DNA of 64,000 bases from contig CAYSSJ010000007.1 in assembly GCA_964433675.1 (NCBI GenBank), positions 1 to 64,000 of the forward strand. The letters run 5' to 3'. The stretch's first letter is position 1. Every line of letters begins with the position of its first letter. Source of the stretch: CAYSSJ01 sp964433675 (GTDB lineage Bacteria; Cloacimonadota; Cloacimonadia; Cloacimonadales; TCS61). The translations under genes and the position numbers were made by a program. Below are positions 15,094-24,893 of this stretch, piece after piece. The notes under the pieces are model-generated. The model made no database searches. It worked only from the letters and a program-made list of their open reading frames with translations, and was not told the DNA's origin.

Positions 15094-17229
15094 GTGTCTG
15101 TGAAAAGTAAAGCAAAAGTTACATTCGGCGTTTTTCAAGATGGACTCTCTGTAAAAGTAGCTCAGTTAACCGAATCTAAAGGCGTCAAAAAGATAGTTCG
15201 CTTAGAAGAGATAAATCTTTCCAAACCGCTTTTTACTGAAGAATCGAGCACAGAAGCTGTTTCTTCTGCCCCGGACGATATAGATATCTCCAGCTTCCCC
15301 GATCTGGAGGGGAGCGAAGATATGGAAATACCCGAAGTTTCCGAATTCGACACTCTGGATGAAGACAAAAGTGTAGATGAAACTTCAGCCCAAGTTGTCT
15401 TACATCAAGAGTTTGACGATTTTATCAAAAATCTCTATTTGCATAACGGTAAAATTGTCTTGAATACTCTGGATGAACATATAAACTATCATGATATCGA
15501 TCTGAATACGATCAAAGGAAAAGTAAGAAAATATATCCGCCGAAATTTCCTCAGCAAAGAAGAGATCAAAGATAAAAGCTGTACTTACGACTATATAGTC
15601 AATCCGGACAACACAGGCCATGCTTTCGTGCATAGAGGCAGATTCGAATTGTTAGATGCTTTAAAAGGTTTGGAAGAAAGATCAAAGAAGCAAAAGTTTT
15701 TCTTTGACCGGGTCATTCCCAACGAGATCGCTCTGGTTAATCTGGTTCGTTATCATTATGAGCTCAAACCGGACCAATATACTTTGATACTGTACATAGG
15801 ACAGGAATACAAAGCTGGTATATTGATGAAAGGTGAGTCTTTTGTAAAACGGTTTATGATAATGGTTACCGAGACCACACCGGCAGCGATCAGGCAAGCT
15901 GTATTTTCCAAAGTCATATTGGAGCAAGACACCGGTACCATACCGGCAGTCGATAATGTTATCTTTGCCGGAGACAATGCCTCCGATGAAGATATCGAAT
16001 ATTTCAAGAAAAAATCTCAGACTGATGAAGATATATCTCGTTTAACAATAGATTCTAGTAAACTTTCGCTAAAAGATAAAGCCAATGAGTGTAAATGCGC
16101 TAAATTTGCCATCCCGATAGCATTGGCGTTAACTTCACTAGATCCAAAAAATAAAAATTTCCATGCCTGTAATCTCTTACCTCCTAAGGTAATCGAATCC
16201 CAAAAATACTTCAAGATCGGCTGGCATGGCTTTGCAGTGATGGTACTGATCTTCTTTATCGCATTTAGAGGAACTACTTACAATTTGGAATTGAATCAGG
16301 AATTATCAGAGACGAGGCTGCAAAACCAGAATGTAGAGCGAGAATTGCGTCAAAACCAGCAGATTGTGGAAAAAATCAATCAGCTCAGAACTGAATTGGA
16401 ATCTATAAACCGTGTATTGGAAAAGATCGAACGTATAACCGGCAGAAAAAATCAATGGTATTATATCCTGCATGTGCTCTCACAGTCAGTAGCAGAATAT
16501 CCGGTAAGTTGGTTTTCCAATCTCGATTCTCATGAGACCGGTATCAGACTCTCCGGCTATACTACAGAGCGCCGCAATGTGATCCGCTTCTCTCGCCTGT
16601 TCCCAAATGGTAAAATTGATCGGATAAATGAACATGAAATTCAGGATGTGACTCTTTGGAGTTTTAATATCACCTACGACTATCCGGATCCGGAAACAAT
16701 AGAGAAAGAGGATGAGCTCGAGCTTGCACCAATGCTTTCCGAACTTCGCATTCCAGACAATAATCCCGAAGAAAAAGTGGAACAACCACCCCCGGAAAAT
16801 ACACCTGAGCCGGAAGTAGCCGAACCTACTCCAACCAGAGTACTAAGCAACAGGGAAATCGGCGAATTGTACCAGAGTTTGGTGCGGACTTATTTCTCCG
16901 GAGATATCGAAACCGCTTATGCCGGCTTCGATGAGTTCAGAAAAACACATAATGAGCATGAAAGATCTTACAATGCCTACTATTTTACCGGCGAATGCCT
17001 CTATTTGATGCAAGATTACGAGCAAGCCACAGAAATATTCAAAGATATTGTAGCGATGGGTGGTTCAAAAAAACCTGATGCGTTACTAATGTTGGGTAAG
17101 ACTTTTTCTCATATAGAAGACCATGATCAAGCCAAACATTATTTTTCAAAATTGATCGAAGAATTTCCAAACAGTAACTATGTATCGGAAGCAAAAACAA
17201 GATTACAAAATATTGGGAGTGCCAGCTAA
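15094..17229 (+). CDS. PilM-PilN-TPR fusion protein
   Basis: 711 residues in three parts. Residues 1-360 have the look of the actin-like PilM fold, with a long acidic insert (45-90). A membrane helix follows (about 376-392, HGFAVMVLIFFIAF), then a coiled coil and a ferredoxin-like PilN periplasmic domain (393-555). A Pro/Glu-rich linker (558-583) leads to two or three tetratricopeptide repeats (584-711; YNAYYFTGECLYLMQDYEQA), as in YbgF/CpoB. PilM and PilN are usually separate proteins joined by the PilN cytoplasmic tail; here they are one chain with a periplasmic TPR tail. Start GTG at 15094 (GTG at 15100 is also possible). The stop overlaps the next ATG. Confidence 0.78.
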   Translation: MSVKSKAKVTFGVFQDGLSVKVAQLTESKGVKKIVRLEEINLSKPLFTEESSTEAVSSAPDDIDISSFPDLEGSEDMEIPEVSEFDTLDEDKSVDETSAQVVLHQEFDDFIKNLYLHNGKIVLNTLDEHINYHDIDLNTIKGKVRKYIRRNFLSKEEIKDKSCTYDYIVNPDNTGHAFVHRGRFELLDALKGLEERSKKQKFFFDRVIPNEIALVNLVRYHYELKPDQYTLILYIGQEYKAGILMKGESFVKRFMIMVTETTPAAIRQAVFSKVILEQDTGTIPAVDNVIFAGDNASDEDIEYFKKKSQTDEDISRLTIDSSKLSLKDKANECKCAKFAIPIALALTSLDPKNKNFHACNLLPPKVIESQKYFKIGWHGFAVMVLIFFIAFRGTTYNLELNQELSETRLQNQNVERELRQNQQIVEKINQLRTELESINRVLEKIERITGRKNQWYYILHVLSQSVAEYPVSWFSNLDSHETGIRLSGYTTERRNVIRFSRLFPNGKIDRINEHEIQDVTLWSFNITYDYPDPETIEKEDELELAPMLSELRIPDNNPEEKVEQPPPENTPEPEVAEPTPTRVLSNREIGELYQSLVRTYFSGDIETAYAGFDEFRKTHNEHERSYNAYYFTGECLYLMQDYEQATEIFKDIVAMGGSKKPDALLMLGKTFSHIEDHDQAKHYFSKLIEEFPNSNYVSEAKTRLQNIGSAS

Positions 17230-18104
17230 TGCCTTATGTAATTCGAAACACACTAATATTGCTGGGAATAATGCTTATTGTTCTCTTTGTTATCGTAGTA
17301 AACAACAACCGCACAGCAAGTCAGCTCGAAGCTGCAAAAGCGTCGCTTCAGGAGAACAGAAGTTCACTGGAAAGATTACATCGTACCACACCTGACCTGA
17401 GTCGTGAAGATGAAGTAATATCAGAGCTGGAAGAAAGAAGAGTAAGAGCAAGAGAGAGCAAAAAGATCATTTTGAAGCATGATGATCCGACCATATCTTA
17501 TCAATATCTTCTCGATATAATCGAAACTTTTACGCCTGATATCAAATTCAATTTCCTGATCTCCCGCTCGGGCACTTTGGATAGAGAACGCGTGAATTTT
17601 AATACTTATACATTAAACGGCACCGCAGAGATCCAATCTTTGCATTTTTTCCTATTCCAAATCGAGTATCAACCCCCACTATATACGATAGAAAATATTC
17701 GTCTGAACGAAGAGGGTACAGCTCAATCCGATCGAGTCAATTTCACTATAACCTTGAACGCCTATTATGATGAAAATGAGGGCACCGACATCAATGAAGT
17801 AACACTCAGACCATTCCAGTACTCTGATCTGAAAGAGAATCCATTCTACACCAAGATTCACCAACCACGTTTCGATGAACAAGAAGAACAATATCTGGAT
17901 ATTTATGCAGGCGAACTGCTGGGATTGACCCCATCAAAGGTATTTTTCCGAAATGATAAAGGTATGATAGTCTCCCTATCTGAAGGAGACAAAGTTGCCT
18001 ATGGTAATTTGACCAGGATAGATTGGGATAATCAGAGCGCTATCTTTACTATAGATAAGATAGGTATCCCGGTAGAAGAAACAATTTTTTTGGAGAAGGA
18101 ATAG
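17229..18104 (+). CDS. PilO-PilP-like alignment subcomplex protein
   Basis: 291 residues: an N-terminal membrane helix (8-24), a charged coiled coil (28-85), a PilO-like ferredoxin domain (85-190), and a C-terminal segment beginning NPFYTKI (about 205) with a small beta domain to 291 (FFRNDKGMIVSLSEGDKVAYGN). That tail has the PilP/GspC HR character that contacts the secretin. PilO and PilP are normally two proteins, the second a lipoprotein, so this looks like a fusion. It follows the PilM-PilN fusion and precedes the secretin in the canonical MNOPQ order. The PilO call is moderate, based on topology and order; the PilP part is inference. Confidence 0.7.
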   Translation: MPYVIRNTLILLGIMLIVLFVIVVNNNRTASQLEAAKASLQENRSSLERLHRTTPDLSREDEVISELEERRVRARESKKIILKHDDPTISYQYLLDIIETFTPDIKFNFLISRSGTLDRERVNFNTYTLNGTAEIQSLHFFLFQIEYQPPLYTIENIRLNEEGTAQSDRVNFTITLNAYYDENEGTDINEVTLRPFQYSDLKENPFYTKIHQPRFDEQEEQYLDIYAGELLGLTPSKVFFRNDKGMIVSLSEGDKVAYGNLTRIDWDNQSAIFTIDKIGIPVEETIFLEKE

Positions 18105-18107
18105 ATT

Positions 18108-19658
18108 ATGAAAAAGATCATTATAGTTATCCTTGCACTGAGTTTTATCTGTATAGCTTTTGCCCAAGCAGACCGACCGAGACAAGAAGAGATGATCTCT
18201 ATCGGAAGAGATATATCGTTCCCACAAGCTATCAATATGTTGGAAGTATTGTCTTACCGCTTTGAGGGGAAACGAATCATAAACACCAGTTCTTATACAG
18301 GTCCGGTGGGGATGCCGATAAAACAGGTATATTGGCGCGATGCTCTGGAACTCATGACAAGGTTCAACGAACTCGAATTGGAGGAAAGACCTTCGGTGTT
18401 TTATGTAAAAGACCCCGAAGTTGCCGTAACAGCACCGGATGAAGAACTGGATATCACTTTGGATTCCAAACAGATAAAAATAAGCTCCATTTTCTTCGTA
18501 GCAGATAGGTCATTTTTACAAAGCGTAGGAATTGATTGGTCCACGCTTCTACACGGTGAGGTCGTGGCATCGGTCGGTTTCGCCGGAGGCAGCAGAGTGG
18601 CAGACGATCTATTTCAAGCAAGCGGCTCGACCAGACTGGAATCGGGCGATATTCGCGTTGACCTCAATACTCTCTTCCGCATCGTAGAATCTAATCAGTT
18701 GGGAACAGTTATCGCCAGACCGAGCGTAACTGTCCTCTCCGGCAAACCTGGTTTTGTGCAGGTAGGTTCTGATTTCTCTACCAGAATGGCAGATGAAGCC
18801 GGTAATGTGGTGGAGACTTTCTTTACCACCGGTATTATAATGAACGTAACTCCTACAATTATAGAAAGAGACGGCATCGAAGCTGTCCATCTGGTTGCCA
18901 GTGTAGAAAAAAGCTCAGCTATCCCCGGTGATGTATCCACGGTGGTCAATCGTAGTCAATCGGACACGGAAGTACTGCTTTTCGACGGTGAAGAGACCGT
19001 AATAGGTGGCATATACGATACGGACAGGACAGTGGTACGCACTGGAATTCCAATCCTTAAAGACCTGCCTTGGTGGGTATTCGGCATCAGATATCTTACC
19101 GGCTACAACCGGGAAGAAGTTTCCAATAGAGAGATGATCGTCATCCTCAAAGCTGAAGTCATCGAGCCGGTTACAGAAAGAATGGCAAAACAGAGATTAA
19201 CTGCCAGACAACAAGTTTCCTCCTTCCGCTCCGAGTATGAGGATTTGGAAAGTATTTTTGTCTATGACGAGGATGAGATTCCTCCATTACCGGAAGAAGA
19301 TAAACCGGAATTTGAGCTTCCTGTCGTCTATTTCGACTTTGATGATGACAGCATAAAAGAAAGCGAAGAGAATAAACTCGATAGATTCACAAATTTTTTG
19401 AAGCGAAACAGAGCATATCATGTAGTGATGAGTGGTTATTCGGACGAAAGAGGGGATCCGGGCTACAATCAGCGTCTTTCACTTAGACGGGCACATTCTG
19501 CCAGAAATTATCTGATCGAGCAGGGCATAGATCCGGAAAGATTGAAAATATTCGGTCATGGTGAACGGATGACTCTCGATCAGACCGGAGTAAAAGTGGA
19601 TTATGACCACAACCGCATAGTTGAGTTCAGGATCTATATCCCTGAAGATTCAGATTAA
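18108..19658 (+). CDS. Secretin with C-terminal OmpA peptidoglycan-binding domain
   Basis: 516 residues. A signal peptide (1-20) is followed by one STN/N0-like domain (about 28-100) and a secretin core (about 115-365), including VIARPSVTVLSGKPG and the late MIVILKAEVIEP strand typical of PilQ/GspD. It is short, with no N1-N3 series. After an acidic linker (about 385-405) comes a complete OmpA/MotB domain (406-516): VVYFDFDDDSIKES, GYSDERGDPGYNQRLSLRRA and GHGER. This should bind peptidoglycan, which PilQ normally achieves through separate AMIN domains or FimV/TsaP. The preceding gene ends three bases before the start. It is the outer-membrane pore of the pilus system and the last core machine gene of the operon. 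Confidence 0.9.
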   Translation: MKKIIIVILALSFICIAFAQADRPRQEEMISIGRDISFPQAINMLEVLSYRFEGKRIINTSSYTGPVGMPIKQVYWRDALELMTRFNELELEERPSVFYVKDPEVAVTAPDEELDITLDSKQIKISSIFFVADRSFLQSVGIDWSTLLHGEVVASVGFAGGSRVADDLFQASGSTRLESGDIRVDLNTLFRIVESNQLGTVIARPSVTVLSGKPGFVQVGSDFSTRMADEAGNVVETFFTTGIIMNVTPTIIERDGIEAVHLVASVEKSSAIPGDVSTVVNRSQSDTEVLLFDGEETVIGGIYDTDRTVVRTGIPILKDLPWWVFGIRYLTGYNREEVSNREMIVILKAEVIEPVTERMAKQRLTARQQVSSFRSEYEDLESIFVYDEDEIPPLPEEDKPEFELPVVYFDFDDDSIKESEENKLDRFTNFLKRNRAYHVVMSGYSDERGDPGYNQRLSLRRAHSARNYLIEQGIDPERLKIFGHGERMTLDQTGVKVDYDHNRIVEFRIYIPEDSD

Positions 19659-19670
19659 CACGGAGATATT

Positions 19671-21464
19671 ATGAAATCATATATTTTAATCGGTATTTTG
19701 CTTACAGCTCTCGGCGTGATGCTTATTGTAGGATGTGACAGTATCACTGCTCCCGGTATAGGTGATTCACCCTACAATCTTAGTTTAAACAAAATCTCAG
19801 AAGATCAGCTAGAGATCAGCTGGCAATATGCCAAAACTGTCGATGACACAATTCATTTCGAGATCTCCAGAAGAGTAGGCGAGGAAAATTGGGACAATTC
19901 CTATTACCTGATAGAAAATGAGCAGCAATGGTTTATAGATAACATCCAAACGGATACGCATGATGTCTATGCTTATAGAGTGCGTGCCACCAGTATAGTA
20001 ACCGATGAAACGACACCATTCTCTGAGACTGTGGCTTATTTTTCCGAGCAAACCACACCTACCGACCTCAGTATTACTCAGATAAACCAGGATGAGGTTC
20101 AGGTGAGTTGGGAAGATAATGCTAACGGAGAAGATGGTTATTATGTAGATAAAAAGGTCGGTGAAGCCGAGTGGGAAAAGCGCTACAAAAAACTTCCCAG
20201 CAATAGTGATAATTTCATCGATCCGGTCGATCTATTCGAAACGATACATTATCGTGTTTATGCTTATGCAGGTGTGTCGCAATCTGCTTATTCGGATACT
20301 ACTTCGATGACTCCCACCTTGACTGCGCCATCGGATCTGACACTGCAAAAACCGGACCCAAACAAGATCCGCTTGAATTGGCAGGATAACAGTGAAGGAG
20401 AAGAAGGATTTGCGATAGATAAAAAAGTAGGTAAGCAAGATTGGATAATCGAGTATGCTCTGGTGGATAGCAATTCCACGACCTGGCTTGATAATATAAC
20501 GGAGCATTGTGGCACTTTTACCTATCGAGTTAGAGCGTTTTACGGCGAATTTTATTCTGCTTATAGCAACGAAGCTCAGACCAATGTAAGACTCGAAGTT
20601 ATCGGCTCGCACACTACTCCCGGAGTAGCTTCCGATATTTTCGTTGCCAATTGGCATGCCTATATAGCAGATTATTATGATGGGCTATCTGTCATCAACA
20701 GCATGAATCCGAGCAATCCATCTCAAACCGGTTCTCTTGATATTGTAGACAGAACGATAGCAGTATTCGTACAAGATAATTTTGCCTATGTTGCCAGTCA
20801 TGGGGGCATGAATAATCCGGGCGCTCTCAGTATAGTGGATATCACCAATCCGTCTGACCCGGTGATAATGGGCACCACCAACACAATAGATATACCAAAA
20901 GATATTCATATTTACGGTGATTATGCCTATGTAGCCGATAGCGAGTCTGGCTTGTCTATCATGTATGTAGCCACCTCGGTCCCCTCATATATCACTACCA
21001 TAGGAAGCGGAGGCAATGCTAGAAACGTATTCGTACATCAGGAGAAAGCCTATGTAGCAAATGGTTTGGATGGAGTAGGTGTGATAGATATCTATGACCC
21101 TGATAACCCAGTATTTGTAGAACAATTTAGCAGCAGCGGCTTATCCAACGATGTGTATGTGAAAGACAATCATCTTTTTGTAGCTGACGGTGAGCAAGGC
21201 TTGAAAATCATCAACCTGACTACCCGAAATACTCAATATGTGCAGACAGATGGCTTTGCCTATGATGTTCATGTGGATGATGATTTTGCTTATGTGGCAG
21301 ATTTGGATCACGGTCTTTTTGTGATAGATATTTCTGATATAAATAATCCGTATATTCTGGGCTGGTACGAAATGGATACCGAGCCTACTTCTCTGTTCAA
21401 TTATGGAAGCTATGCTTTCCTAACCGACGCAGAAGGCTTGAAAATAATTCAAATAAAACCTTAA
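19671..21464 (+). CDS. Lipoprotein with FN3 domains and LVIVD propeller
   Basis: 597 residues. The lipoprotein signal ends IVGC with Cys22. Three fibronectin type III-like domains follow (about 32-115, 125-215, 220-310; LEISWQYA, VQVSWEDN, IRLNWQDN), then five or six LVIVD-type repeats of about 42 residues (320-590; GLSVINSMNPSNPS, YVADSESGLSIM, VIDIYDPDNPV) that should form a beta-propeller. It is probably anchored to the outer membrane and acts in adhesion or protein interaction at the cell surface. The start lies 12 bp after the secretin stop with CGGAGAT upstream, so it may belong to the pilus operon. It lacks the C-terminal sorting tag of the next three genes. Substrate unknown. Confidence 0.85.
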   Translation: MKSYILIGILLTALGVMLIVGCDSITAPGIGDSPYNLSLNKISEDQLEISWQYAKTVDDTIHFEISRRVGEENWDNSYYLIENEQQWFIDNIQTDTHDVYAYRVRATSIVTDETTPFSETVAYFSEQTTPTDLSITQINQDEVQVSWEDNANGEDGYYVDKKVGEAEWEKRYKKLPSNSDNFIDPVDLFETIHYRVYAYAGVSQSAYSDTTSMTPTLTAPSDLTLQKPDPNKIRLNWQDNSEGEEGFAIDKKVGKQDWIIEYALVDSNSTTWLDNITEHCGTFTYRVRAFYGEFYSAYSNEAQTNVRLEVIGSHTTPGVASDIFVANWHAYIADYYDGLSVINSMNPSNPSQTGSLDIVDRTIAVFVQDNFAYVASHGGMNNPGALSIVDITNPSDPVIMGTTNTIDIPKDIHIYGDYAYVADSESGLSIMYVATSVPSYITTIGSGGNARNVFVHQEKAYVANGLDGVGVIDIYDPDNPVFVEQFSSSGLSNDVYVKDNHLFVADGEQGLKIINLTTRNTQYVQTDGFAYDVHVDDDFAYVADLDHGLFVIDISDINNPYILGWYEMDTEPTSLFNYGSYAFLTDAEGLKIIQIKP

Positions 21465-21474
21465 GGAGGAATAA

Positions 21475-24400
21475 ATGAGGTACTTAGCATTAGTTTTAAT
21501 CTGTTTGATGAGTGTTGGCTTGTGGAGTCAGACAACCGTTCCCGCAGGCAATGTTAGTGGCACATGGACTGCAGCGGGTAGTCCATATCTGGTTCAAGGC
21601 GAGATCAGCATAGCTGCTGCCGACCAGCTTATTATCGAACCTGGCGTAGTCGTGGAATTTCAAGGACATTATAGATTTTTCGTCTATGGTAAGTTGTTGG
21701 CGGAAGGTAGCCAAGCCGGCGCAATCACATTTCAGGCTTCGGATCCATCCGTTGGCTGGGGTGGTCTGCGGTTTATCGATACCGATACAAATGGACAAGA
21801 CGAATCAAAAATTCGCTACGCAACGATAAAGCATGGCAGAGCGATAGGATCTTCTCCCCATTATCGTGGTGGTGCTTTCTATGCTTCAAACTCCTCCGAC
21901 ATTTTGGTAGAATATACTGCTTTTACCGATAATATGTCTCAAAGTGCCGGTGGCGCTCTCTATTTACACAATTCATCTATCACACTCAATCATGTGGAAG
22001 TATCGGAGAACAATGCACAAGGTTCGGGTGGCGGTATCTATCTTTCTTCCAGCTCTCCCCAACTCGATTATGTTCATATCCACAACAACAGCGCTGTTTA
22101 TGATGGTGGCGGGATAAACTGCTTCAGCTCTAGCCCTACTTTGACTCGTGTCCTGATAGATAACAACACCACCCAATACAAAGGTGGTGGTTTGACGGCA
22201 TTCAATAATTCGCATCCGCAGCTGGATCGTGTTACCATTACTCAAAATGCAGCATACCAAAACGGAAGCGGTATTGCCAGTCTTTATATGTCATCTGTAA
22301 CTATGGTCAATGCGATAATATGGGACAATGCTGCCCAGCAAATCTTCAGAGAACCTTCCGGTTCTGTAGAAGCTACCTACTCCAATATCCAAGCCGGAAG
22401 TGGTCAGCCATATTTCGGCGAAGGCTGTATCGAAGCGGATCCTCTATTTGCCGATCCGGCTGCCGGTGATTTTAATCTTACCTGGGCAAATTACCCAGTT
22501 CCGGACGAAACCAAATCGCCGTGTATAGATAGAGGAGATCCTTCCTCTCCACTGGACCCGGACGGAACCAGGACAGATATGGGCGCATTGTATTTTGCTC
22601 AATCGGGTATTCAAGGAACGATTACGCTCGTCGGTGGAACCGGTGAAGTGGAGAATGTAGAGGTGGTCGTCGATACTTTTGTTACAAATCCGGATGAAAA
22701 TGGTGAATATTTCTTCAGTCTGCCGGCCGGAACTTATACGGTAGAGGCTTCACTACAAGGTTACGGCTCTTCTTCTGTACCCAATGTAGTGGTAGTCGAT
22801 GGTGAAGTGACTACCAATGTAGATATCACCCTCACCTATATACCACCCGGCGAGATCAATGGAACTGTGGCTCTGGAAGGACTCGGTAATGTAGAAGATG
22901 TAGAGATCACTGCCGGTGGAGTAACTGTTAATCCTTATCCGGTGATGAATCATTATGAATACACGATCGAGCTTTACCCCGGTTATTATGATGTGACTGC
23001 CAGTCTGCCCGGCTATCAGGATTCCACTCATATTAATGTACCGGTTCAATCCGGACAGATTACTACGGGAATCGATTTTGAACTCCAACTAATATCCTTT
23101 GATGGCTACTTAGAAGGTACGGTTACCTTATATGATGGTCCGGGGGATGTAACCGAGGTAACGGTAACTGCCGGCGAACACACTACTAATCCGGATAATA
23201 GCGGCTACTATTCGATGTTGATCCCCGAAGGCAGCTATGATGTCACCGCCAGTCTGCCCGAATATACTTCCGTAACCATTCCTGAAGTAATGATCATCGC
23301 CGATCAGACTACATCCGACATCGATATGACACTGCTGAATTGGAATGTGATCTCGGGTACTCAATACAATGCTGTTGTTTTTGCTAATGTTACTTACGAT
23401 GGAGAGTTTATTCATAAAACGGATAGTAATCAACTGGGTGTATTCGATGATGATGGGGAATGTCGTGGAATTGCTACCTGGTATGAAGGTAATATGCCCG
23501 AATGGGATAATTATTGGGATCTGGAAGGATATTGGTATATTACAGTTGTTAGTTATGACAATTCAGGCAATGAAGAACTAAGCTTAAAACTATATAATAC
23601 TGAAACCGATCAGATGCATGATTGTAATGAAACTTTCTTTTTTGAAGATTCGGAACACTATCACCTCAACCTAACCACTCCATCTCCATTGCATGAGCAG
23701 GAGATCAGTCTTATTCATAGCGGTACTGATTTGGGTTGGAACTGGGTTTCCTTCAATCTGCAACCTACAGATCCATCCATAGAAGCTTTCTTTGCCGATC
23801 TAACCTTGAATGATGATATTTATCAGGTAAAAAATCAAACTACATCGGCTACTTACTTCCCACCTGATTGGATCGGGGATTTGACAACAATAGATATAAA
23901 AGATGGTTTCAAAATTAACATGCACAATCCTTATGATCCATTCATTGTCGAAGGTACGAGAGTTAATCCGATTATGCGTCCGATCGGCATTAATGAAGGT
24001 TGGAACTGGGTATCTTATCTTCCGGAACAATCTCTTCCGCTAAGTGAGGCTCTGATCAGTCTTGGTACTAATGCGGTACAAATAAAATCTCAAACTACTT
24101 CTGCCACCTATTATCAGGGCAGCTGGATAGGAGACCTGACTTACATGGAACCAGGGATATCTTATACATTAAGAGCTAATGCTGATGGAACTCTCTATTA
24201 TCCCGCTCACGATAGTTCCAGAGAGGTTAGGAATCAACCTATTGCTTCCGCTACTAAATCCAGTCCAAACTGGGATATGTACACTGGTAATGAGAGTAAC
24301 ATGGTAGTAATGGCTACTATTACTGATGAGCAGAAAAACATAGATTCTGCAAAACATGATGTCGGAATATTCGACTCAAACGATATCTGCCGCGCCGAAG

Positions 24401-24864
24401 GTGTATATACCAACGGTTTATGGTACTTCACCGTTCGTGGCGATTTGCAAGATGAAGCTTTACATTTCAAAGTTTTGGATCACGAGAACGATGAAACTTA
24501 TACTACTAGTGCCAATCTTACTTATGAACCGATGGCAACCGTAGGAAATCCTACCGAGCCACTTAATGTTTATTTGTCAGTACCAAACGCAGACGAGACA
24601 ATCTCTCTACAATTAGCTCAAAACATCCCCAACCCCTTCAATCCGGAGACATCTATCAGTTATACTCTACCAACCGACGGACGGGTGAAATTGTCTATCT
24701 TCAATGTGAAAGGCCAGCTGATAGATACTTTGGTAGATGCTTATCAGGAGGCAGGTAGTCACAGCGTTCTTTGGAATGCAAGCGATTATAGTTCCGGCAT
24801 CTATTTCTACCGCTTACATCATGATGGACAGACGATGGTCAGACGAAGCATTCTGCTGAAATAA
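21475..24864 (+). CDS. Secreted beta-helix protein with C-terminal sorting tag
   Basis: 1129 residues. A signal peptide (1-19) is followed by a right-handed beta-helix (about 25-350; SGGGIYLSSSSPQLDYVHI and GGGLTAFNNS turns) and three carboxypeptidase-regulatory-like domains (about 380-625; GTYTVEASLQGYGS, GYYDVTASLPGYQD). Then come GTQYNAVVFA and NWVSF modules (640-1000) that recur in the next gene. The C-terminal tag (about 1045-1129) reads IPNPFNPETSISY...SSGIYFYRL...RRSILLK, the FlgD-like/type IX module. An AAGGAGGAA ribosome binding site precedes the ATG. Surface or secreted; enzymatic residues are not evident. The helix may bind or cleave polysaccharide, but I cannot show that. Confidence 0.85.
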   Translation: MRYLALVLICLMSVGLWSQTTVPAGNVSGTWTAAGSPYLVQGEISIAAADQLIIEPGVVVEFQGHYRFFVYGKLLAEGSQAGAITFQASDPSVGWGGLRFIDTDTNGQDESKIRYATIKHGRAIGSSPHYRGGAFYASNSSDILVEYTAFTDNMSQSAGGALYLHNSSITLNHVEVSENNAQGSGGGIYLSSSSPQLDYVHIHNNSAVYDGGGINCFSSSPTLTRVLIDNNTTQYKGGGLTAFNNSHPQLDRVTITQNAAYQNGSGIASLYMSSVTMVNAIIWDNAAQQIFREPSGSVEATYSNIQAGSGQPYFGEGCIEADPLFADPAAGDFNLTWANYPVPDETKSPCIDRGDPSSPLDPDGTRTDMGALYFAQSGIQGTITLVGGTGEVENVEVVVDTFVTNPDENGEYFFSLPAGTYTVEASLQGYGSSSVPNVVVVDGEVTTNVDITLTYIPPGEINGTVALEGLGNVEDVEITAGGVTVNPYPVMNHYEYTIELYPGYYDVTASLPGYQDSTHINVPVQSGQITTGIDFELQLISFDGYLEGTVTLYDGPGDVTEVTVTAGEHTTNPDNSGYYSMLIPEGSYDVTASLPEYTSVTIPEVMIIADQTTSDIDMTLLNWNVISGTQYNAVVFANVTYDGEFIHKTDSNQLGVFDDDGECRGIATWYEGNMPEWDNYWDLEGYWYITVVSYDNSGNEELSLKLYNTETDQMHDCNETFFFEDSEHYHLNLTTPSPLHEQEISLIHSGTDLGWNWVSFNLQPTDPSIEAFFADLTLNDDIYQVKNQTTSATYFPPDWIGDLTTIDIKDGFKINMHNPYDPFIVEGTRVNPIMRPIGINEGWNWVSYLPEQSLPLSEALISLGTNAVQIKSQTTSATYYQGSWIGDLTYMEPGISYTLRANADGTLYYPAHDSSREVRNQPIASATKSSPNWDMYTGNESNMVVMATITDEQKNIDSAKHDVGIFDSNDICRAEGVYTNGLWYFTVRGDLQDEALHFKVLDHENDETYTTSANLTYEPMATVGNPTEPLNVYLSVPNADETISLQLAQNIPNPFNPETSISYTLPTDGRVKLSIFNVKGQLIDTLVDAYQEAGSHSVLWNASDYSSGIYFYRLHHDGQTMVRRSILLK

Positions 24865-24893
24865 TCAGATTTCAGCAGATAAAGGAGGTTTTC

